A DNA stretch of 10,244 nt, taken from the NCBI GenBank assembly GCA_003818675.1, contig RPPD01000035.1:1-10244 (forward strand). Direction: 5' to 3'. The DNA is from Spirochaetaceae bacterium. Its GTDB lineage: Bacteria > Spirochaetota > Spirochaetia > SZUA-6 > RPPD01. The notes under the pieces were generated by a model. The model was not told where the DNA came from, did no database searches, and saw nothing but the letters and a program-made list of their open reading frames with translations. The translations under genes and the position numbers were made by a program. How positions within the stretch are numbered: position 1 is the first letter of the stretch; each line of letters begins with the position of its first letter. Shown piece by piece: positions 6,018 to 10,244 of this stretch.

Positions 6018-6574
6018 TGCTTGTTCCAGCTGAAGTATGGACCGTGGCAAAGGCCGAACATGGCAGCGCTGTACTAATCAGACCCGTTGGTTCAGATGTG
6101 GCAGTGCCAATTTTTATAGGTCAGGCAGAGGCCCAGGCGATCCTCATTGGATTGGGGAGCATATCAATCCCAAGGCCTCTCACACACGATCTTCTGATTT
6201 CAACCCTCAAGCATCTGAACACAGAAATAACCCGCATTGAAATTACAGAGCTTAAGGATGACACGTTTTTTGCCCGTCTCATCTTAAACCAGAACGGGAC
6301 TGATATCAGTATAGATTCAAGGCCCTCTGACTGCATTGCAATTGCCGTCCGGGTCAAATGCCCGTTATACATTGACGAGCTGGTTGTAGACAAAGCGGGT
6401 ATATCCGTCAATATTGTACAGGAAGCTGCCCAATATAATTTTGAACAGACAGAGAAGGAAACCCAGATAGAGGAACTTAAAGTAAATTTGGAAAAAGCGG
6501 TTGAAGCGGAAAATTACGAAGAAGCAGCCCGCATACGGGATAAAATACGTGAAATCGAGGAACGCTCCCAGTAA
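6017..6574 (+). CDS. Bifunctional nuclease (BFN/DUF151) domain with C-terminal UVR motif
   Basis: 185 residues. Residues about 1-135 match the BFN/DUF151 domain: the VPIFIGQAEAQAI segment, the central RPLTHDLL helix and the conserved SRPSDCIAIAVRVKCPLY block. Proteins with this domain have been reported to have nuclease activity (RNase and DNase) in plants, and the domain is common in bacteria. Residues about 150-183 form a UVR motif (LEKAVEAENYEEAARIRDKIREIE), the helical hairpin that in UvrB and UvrC mediates their contact and in other proteins serves as a protein-binding module. The combination suggests a nuclease or stress factor docked to a partner. The ATG overlaps the stop of the previous gene by one base, with AAAGGA (6004-6009) 7 bases upstream inside that gene. 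Domain calls are sure; substrate and the part it plays in DNA repair or RNA turnover are inferred. Confidence 0.88.
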   Translation: MLVPAEVWTVAKAEHGSAVLIRPVGSDVAVPIFIGQAEAQAILIGLGSISIPRPLTHDLLISTLKHLNTEITRIEITELKDDTFFARLILNQNGTDISIDSRPSDCIAIAVRVKCPLYIDELVVDKAGISVNIVQEAAQYNFEQTEKETQIEELKVNLEKAVEAENYEEAARIRDKIREIEERSQ

Positions 6575-6621
6575 TAGAAATCAATTTTATCCACACTATA
6601 TCTCCTGAAACTCAATCCCCC

Positions 6622-6650
6622 TATACAAAATCGAGGTATTCCAGTATACA
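6622..6650 (+). promoter_or_regulatory. Weak candidate promoter for the SDF transporter
   Basis: TATACA at 6622-6627 and TATACA at 6645-6650 lie 17 bases apart. Each matches its consensus (-35 TTGACA, -10 TATAAT) at four of six positions. Transcription would begin near 6657. The 129-base gap also holds a weak hairpin, GCAGG (6661-6665) with CCTGC (6677-6681), before the ribosome binding site. No clear terminator for the BFN-UVR gene is seen. Confidence 0.35.
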
Positions 6651-6703
6651 GATAACCATGGCAGGTACTTCAGGTTCCTGCATTTTACCAGGGAGCAATT
6701 ATC

Positions 6704-7948
6704 ATGAAAATTTGGGTAAAACTGTTGCTTGGAGCAGTTATTGGTTTTATCATAGCGTTTTTCCTGCCAGAAAGCGCGGACACAGGGATAATCCTGGGCC
6801 AGATCGCGCAGATTGTAATCAATATAGGGAAATATGCTATTTTTCCGCTTGTGTTTTTCTCGCTTATCATTTCCATATGGGAACTGCGGGCGGAAAGAAA
6901 ACTCCTCGCACTTTTCAAGAAATGCTTCTTTTATCTTCTGCTGTCAACAGTACTGTTGTCTGCAATAGGCACAATTAGCGGAATTCTTCTGCCCACACAG
7001 AAAATACCAGGTGCTGGCGACCTCACCATTCCAGCAATTCCACTCACTGAACTTTTTATGAATAACATCTTCCCGGACAACCTGTTTTCAATCCTGATCC
7101 AGTCAGGATTCTCACTGTTCCCAATCATCGTCCTGGCCCTGCTCATAGGACTGAATGTAGACTATGAAAAACAGTTCACACGTCCTGTAATCAGCTTCGC
7201 AGATGGCATGTCCAGAACCATGTATCATATCAATTCACTGTTTGTGGAAATTTTCTGGATCGGCATGATTGCCGTGGGTGCAGCCAGATTTTTCTCAATT
7301 AAAACCGTCAAGGGAACAGAAGCATTTCTGCCCCTCTTTATTACCCTTATCGCAGATGTTGTTATTATCGTTGCAGGTGTCTATCCGCTAATCCTGTTTT
7401 TTCTCACAAAAAAGAAAAATCCTTACAAAATCATGTATGCTGGGCTTGGACCTGCAATCACCGCGTTTTTAAGCGGGGATCCCTATCTTTCACTGGGCAT
7501 GCTTACCAAACACTCGCGTGAAAATCTGATGGGACCGCGCGCTACAAACAATCCTATATTTTCATTAGCCACTGTTTTCTCACGGGCAGGGACCGCACTC
7601 GTCGTGAGTGTTTCTTTTGTTCTCCTGCGCAAGGTCACATTCGGTGCTGAGATTCCCTTCTACGAATATTTCTGGATTTTCGGTGCAAGTATCGTGGCCG
7701 GAATGTTCTCAGGACTGCTGACTTTTCCTTTCCCCCAGACGGGTGCATACGCGGCATTAGCCTTTGTTTGCCTGACCTACATTCATCCGAGCATGCTCCC
7801 TGACAAATACCTGGATTTGGCCCAGATTGCACCCTTGCTTGTCTGTGTTGGAACGCTTCTGGATGTTTTGACATCATGGCTTACAGCATACCTGATTCAA
7901 TACGAGGGGAATCCCCAAACAGACGTGGATATGCGACGTTGCATTTGA
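6704..7948 (+). CDS. Atypical sodium:dicarboxylate symporter (SDF/DAACS) family membrane transporter
   Basis: 414-residue inner-membrane protein. The N-terminal part is typical of the family: a first helix with LLLGAVIGFIIAFFLP, then IGKYAIFPLVFFSLIISIWEL, a long hydrophobic third helix, and the following SDF-like helices. Known members (GltP/GltPh, DctA) import glutamate, aspartate or C4-dicarboxylates with sodium or protons. The C-terminal half keeps the outline but not the signature motifs. The serine-rich SSSR hairpin reads LTKHSRENLMGPRATNNPIF. NMDGT of helix 7 reduces to FSRAGT (292-297). The glycine-rich hairpin 2 reads TFPFPQTGAYAAL. The DRxRTxxN motif of helix 8 reads GTLLDVLTSWL, keeping only an Asp (387). 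Substrate and coupling ion are therefore not predictable. GGGAG (6691-6695), 8 bases upstream, supports the start. It ends 5 bases from the convergent beta-barrel gene. Confidence 0.8.
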   Translation: MKIWVKLLLGAVIGFIIAFFLPESADTGIILGQIAQIVINIGKYAIFPLVFFSLIISIWELRAERKLLALFKKCFFYLLLSTVLLSAIGTISGILLPTQKIPGAGDLTIPAIPLTELFMNNIFPDNLFSILIQSGFSLFPIIVLALLIGLNVDYEKQFTRPVISFADGMSRTMYHINSLFVEIFWIGMIAVGAARFFSIKTVKGTEAFLPLFITLIADVVIIVAGVYPLILFFLTKKKNPYKIMYAGLGPAITAFLSGDPYLSLGMLTKHSRENLMGPRATNNPIFSLATVFSRAGTALVVSVSFVLLRKVTFGAEIPFYEYFWIFGASIVAGMFSGLLTFPFPQTGAYAALAFVCLTYIHPSMLPDKYLDLAQIAPLLVCVGTLLDVLTSWLTAYLIQYEGNPQTDVDMRRCI

Positions 7949-7953
7949 AGCTG

Positions 7954-8604
7954 TCAGGGTTGTGCAGGAGCAGTTTCACTGCCTAACGGGATTTCAAGTG
8001 AGATCAATCCCTGTATCTGAAGCCCGTTGTACAGAGACCTCTCAAATAATTCAATAATATTGTCTGCAGGATATAAAACACGCAGTTTGAAAGCAACAGT
8101 GACACTTTTTGACAATTTCCATCTGAATGCAGCCTGTGCCTCCGCCAGTAAAAAACGCAGGCTGGAATAAAAGAAAGATGACATTTCATCCATATATTGA
8201 TCGCCATCATCAGTGGCAAAAAGCGGAATCCGGATTAGAAGTGCGGGACCCACAGAAAGCGTAATGGAAAGGACCTCTGATACGGGAATTGTATATCCGA
8301 TTCTCGCATCAAGCTGTATAAAGAATACCCAAACAGTATCCGCACGCTCTATATCAGCGGGGAAAGCCCTGTCGTTCAGATATTGGTACTGTGTACCAGT
8401 AAAAAAGATTCCAGAATCCAGGAAAAAGCCTTCTCCATGGAAAAAAGGAAAGGAAAGCCCGAGTCCCTGCATTATCACAGGGCTGGGTGCGCTTTCGTCC
8501 TCGTTAATAAACAGCAGTAACAGCCCGGTTTCTGCGTCAATAATGGGAACCGCGAAAGCGGATATTCCTGTGAATATTAAAATGACAAAAAGAAGGTTTT
8601 TCAT
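7954..8604 (-). CDS. Putative outer-membrane beta-barrel protein with signal peptide
   Basis: 216 residues. MKNLLFVILIFTGISAFA is a clear Sec signal peptide with A-F-A before the predicted cut at VPII. The mature part alternates amphipathic strands with acidic turns (LGLSFPFF, FFLDSGIFF, VFFIQLDARIGY, LSITLSVGPALL, FRWKLSKSVTVAFKLRV) and ends in IQGLISLEIPL plus a short Pro-Ala tail. This is how small spirochaetal outer-membrane or periplasmic beta-barrel proteins look; no named family is recognised. A TTG at 8616 in the same frame is possible but would add MFCR ahead of an intact signal and overlap the -10, so the ATG at 8604 is preferred. There is no Shine-Dalgarno before it. It lies 64 bases downstream of the large lipoprotein gene on the same strand and has its own promoter. 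Exact role unknown. Confidence 0.65.
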   Translation of the reverse strand: MKNLLFVILIFTGISAFAVPIIDAETGLLLLFINEDESAPSPVIMQGLGLSFPFFHGEGFFLDSGIFFTGTQYQYLNDRAFPADIERADTVWVFFIQLDARIGYTIPVSEVLSITLSVGPALLIRIPLFATDDGDQYMDEMSSFFYSSLRFLLAEAQAAFRWKLSKSVTVAFKLRVLYPADNIIELFERSLYNGLQIQGLISLEIPLGSETAPAQP

Positions 8605-8615
8605 ACGACAAAACA

Positions 8616-8624
8616 ATTATATCA
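8616..8624 (-). promoter_or_regulatory. Extended -10 promoter giving an almost leaderless beta-barrel mRNA
   Basis: On the minus strand, TGATATAAT (8624-8616) is a perfect TG-n-TATAAT extended -10. A -35 at 17-base spacing would be the poor TGGCAA (8644-8639), tolerable for extended -10 promoters. Start of transcription falls near 8609, five bases before the ATG at 8604, leaving no room for a ribosome binding site. Confidence 0.6.
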
Positions 8625-8668
8625 CATTTTCATGGTAATTGCCATTGGGAGTCTTTAAAAAACTGAGG

Positions 8669-9763
8669 TTATTGAAGGATTTTCCTGGCTGTCAGAAAAA
8701 GACCTGAACTACCGACCTTGTAGAAATCAACTTGTTCCCAAACTACAGCGTAAAAGTCATTAGCAATTACAAAATCTGAATATATGCAGCCTTCTGGCAA
8801 TTCAGGCAGTCTACCACGATGTATTTCACGGTTTTTGGCCGTACTGACCGTTATCATGAGTCCGTCTGGAAACATGGCAACATACTCACTACCCTGGATT
8901 GCCACTGGTATGCTTATATACTCAGTCTGCTTTCCAGCTGTTTCCCCAGACTGGTATCCATAACGGCGTTTGACACATGTCTCTTGATCCTCAACAACAA
9001 GATGGATTGTCACTGGTTTTTCATTACCGACAATCCCGATAATCTCGGAAAAAAGCTGGGTGAGAATCCCGTCTCCCGGGATCACACCTTGGGTATCCTG
9101 CACATTGTAGCAGGAAAAAAACCAATCGTGATCCTTGATTTCATCTGTTGCCTTTTCCAGATCAAAGAGCGTGTATGCGAATTGCGTGCGGTCCCTTTCA
9201 GAAAGCTTTAATTGCAGCGCAACAGACTGTGCATCAAAGGGAAATGCGACTACAGCCTGCCATGCTTTATTCTCCATTTGGACAGTTGATGGAAAAACCT
9301 GGAACACGGTTTCCCCACTCTGGTCAAAAGTCACTTTGGCAAAACAGAATTCCCTGTTTCCAGGAGTCTTTGCAGGCTCCAGGCCAAAAGCCGCATCCCT
9401 GTACAGGTGACAGAACACCGAATCAAAATGAGGCTGAAGCATTGTAGCTGTTCGACCAGAAAAAATATCCTCGTCATAATGCACGACAATACGATTCTCG
9501 CTTGGATTTTCACTGACAATAAAGATGCCAAATCCGCTGACCAGACATGCCGGTTTGCCGTTAAACATCACAATATCCGAAATGCGGTTCTGCAAAGGCC
9601 ATGGTTTCATTTCAACGTCAGTCAGAACTGATGGAACCATGACTTCATTTACATTTCCGTTCGCAAGCTGGTACCATGTGCCACGGGCAGCAAGATTCTC
9701 CTCACCGCACGAAAACACCAGAAACACAGCCAGAGCCAGAAGCAGACAACATCGAAAGGTCAT
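8669..9763 (-). CDS. Large lipoprotein of unknown function, coupled to proS
   Basis: 364 residues. MTFRCCLLLALAVFLVFSC is a lipoprotein signal with lipobox VFSC and Cys19 as the predicted lipid anchor. The mature part is about 345 residues, rich in short beta strands and aromatic residues, with no repeat I can name. It resembles solvent-exposed beta-propeller or beta-sandwich lipoproteins in texture only, and no family is recognised. Its ATG follows the proS stop by a single base (TAG-A-ATG), with AAAGG (9777-9773) 9 bases upstream inside proS, so the two are translationally coupled. The frame is open further upstream inside proS (ATG at 9793), but the signal peptide begins at 9763. Being tied to ProS is probably positional rather than functional. 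Confidence 0.7.
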   Translation of the reverse strand: MTFRCCLLLALAVFLVFSCGEENLAARGTWYQLANGNVNEVMVPSVLTDVEMKPWPLQNRISDIVMFNGKPACLVSGFGIFIVSENPSENRIVVHYDEDIFSGRTATMLQPHFDSVFCHLYRDAAFGLEPAKTPGNREFCFAKVTFDQSGETVFQVFPSTVQMENKAWQAVVAFPFDAQSVALQLKLSERDRTQFAYTLFDLEKATDEIKDHDWFFSCYNVQDTQGVIPGDGILTQLFSEIIGIVGNEKPVTIHLVVEDQETCVKRRYGYQSGETAGKQTEYISIPVAIQGSEYVAMFPDGLMITVSTAKNREIHRGRLPELPEGCIYSDFVIANDFYAVVWEQVDFYKVGSSGLFLTARKILQ

Positions 9764-9764
9764 T

Positions 9765-10244
9765 CTAGTATGCCTTTGCAATAATGACATCATGGCAAGA
9801 GTCTTTCCCGCAATAGATACATGATTTGTGCGTTAGTTCTTCACGGCCTAGTGGAATATTCCTTATTGTGGCCTTTGTCTCTTCCTTGATTTTAGCCTCG
9901 CAGGCAGGATCACCGCACCAACCTGTGTCCACGAACCCGCCATCGCCTTCCATGAGGGTTACAAGATCCTTGTAGGTGGAAAGAATATGAGTATGATTTT
10001 TTCTGTTCAAAAGCGCAGTATGAAAGAGGTTGTTCTGTATCTCGTCACACAGGCCCCGGATCCGCTCGACAAGTCCCGTTGCCGGCACCTTCATTTTTTC
10101 TCCAGTGTCCCGACGCACCAGGACAACTTCTTTTGCTTCCATCTCCTTGGGACCGATCTCCATACGCAGTGGAATTCCTGCGAGCTCAGTCTCTGCAAAT
10201 TTAAATCCCGGCGAGGTCTTGTCATCCCTGTCAACTTCAACTGA
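9765..10244 (-). CDS. proS: Prolyl-tRNA synthetase, archaeal/eukaryotic type (C-terminal part; 5' end outside window)
   Basis: Charges tRNA-Pro with proline in the cytoplasm. Only the C-terminal 159 residues are here; the reading frame is open through 10244, so the gene begins beyond the window. The visible part holds the end of the anticodon-binding domain (SVEVDRDDKTSPGFKF, then ELAGIPLRMEIGPKEME, VVLVRRDTGEK) and the zinc-binding C-terminal domain, with WCGDPACEAKIKEET, TIRNIP and CIYCGK before the ending VIIAKAY. The four cysteines of the zinc site (two in CGDPAC, two in CIYC) are present. The C-terminal zinc domain ending in Tyr is the mark of the archaeal/eukaryotic-like class rather than the common bacterial ProRS with an editing insertion, and that class is known in spirochaetes. 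It runs into the lipoprotein gene by a one-base gap. Confidence 0.93.
   Translation of the reverse strand, partial: SVEVDRDDKTSPGFKFAETELAGIPLRMEIGPKEMEAKEVVLVRRDTGEKMKVPATGLVERIRGLCDEIQNNLFHTALLNRKNHTHILSTYKDLVTLMEGDGGFVDTGWCGDPACEAKIKEETKATIRNIPLGREELTHKSCIYCGKDSCHDVIIAKAY

Noticed and set aside
6658..6683. GCAGG...CCTGC hairpin ahead of the transporter gene as a terminator
   Set aside because: The stem is 5 bp with a mismatch and only a short TTTT follows; it lies very close to the ribosome binding site. Mentioned in the promoter entry only.
8213..8638. Plus-strand open frame opposite the beta-barrel gene
   Set aside because: No ribosome binding site and no recognisable composition; the minus strand has a signal peptide and a promoter, so this is an overlap shadow.

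Overview
The window looks like chromosomal DNA from a spirochaete, probably of the Treponema/Spirochaeta side of the phylum. GC is mid-40s % by eye. The grounds are indirect: a prolyl-tRNA synthetase of the archaeal/eukaryotic type (known from Borrelia and Treponema), several lipoproteins with relaxed lipoboxes, a SpoIIE-type phosphatase on a seven-helix membrane module, and a bifunctional-nuclease/UVR protein. There is no rRNA, tRNA, CRISPR array, insertion sequence or phage gene. It reads as core chromosome, densely packed, with no gene-free stretch above about 165 bases.

Layout. From the left, on the plus strand, are a 7TM-GAF-like-PP2C (SpoIIE) signalling phosphatase (60-2243), then a 164-base gap rich in inverted repeats, then a strongly divergent member of the chorismate synthase family (2408-3745). 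Convergent to it, on the minus strand, are a small BamE/SmpA-like lipoprotein (3753-4310) and, upstream of that, a normal-looking 3-oxoacyl-ACP synthase FabF (4379-5629). FabF is divergent from a two-gene plus-strand unit: a 68-residue protein (5811-6017) overlapping by one base a BFN/DUF151-UVR protein (6017-6574). The shared region holds two good back-to-back promoters and a repeated AAATATTTG element. Next is an atypical sodium:dicarboxylate symporter-family protein (6704-7948). Convergent to it, on the minus strand, are a putative outer-membrane beta-barrel protein (7954-8604), a 364-residue lipoprotein (8669-9763) and the C-terminal part of ProS (9765 to the window edge). ProS and the lipoprotein are almost fused end to start (TAG-A-ATG).

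How they work together. No single pathway links all the genes. Plausible functional units are ProS plus coupled lipoprotein, the 68-residue protein plus BFN-UVR, and envelope/lipid functions (FabF, BamE-like lipoprotein, beta-barrel).

The most unusual content is (i) the chorismate synthase homologue, in which the near-invariant GESHG histidine is a tyrosine, several other active-site positions are changed, and an AT-rich insert is present; (ii) the three inverted repeats stacked in front of it; (iii) two envelope-protein genes whose best promoters place the transcription start at or within five bases of the ATG, with no Shine-Dalgarno; (iv) the fabF divergent operator candidate; and (v) a transporter of the SDF fold lacking the family's substrate and cation motifs. 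I do not see a clear-cut new multi-gene system.
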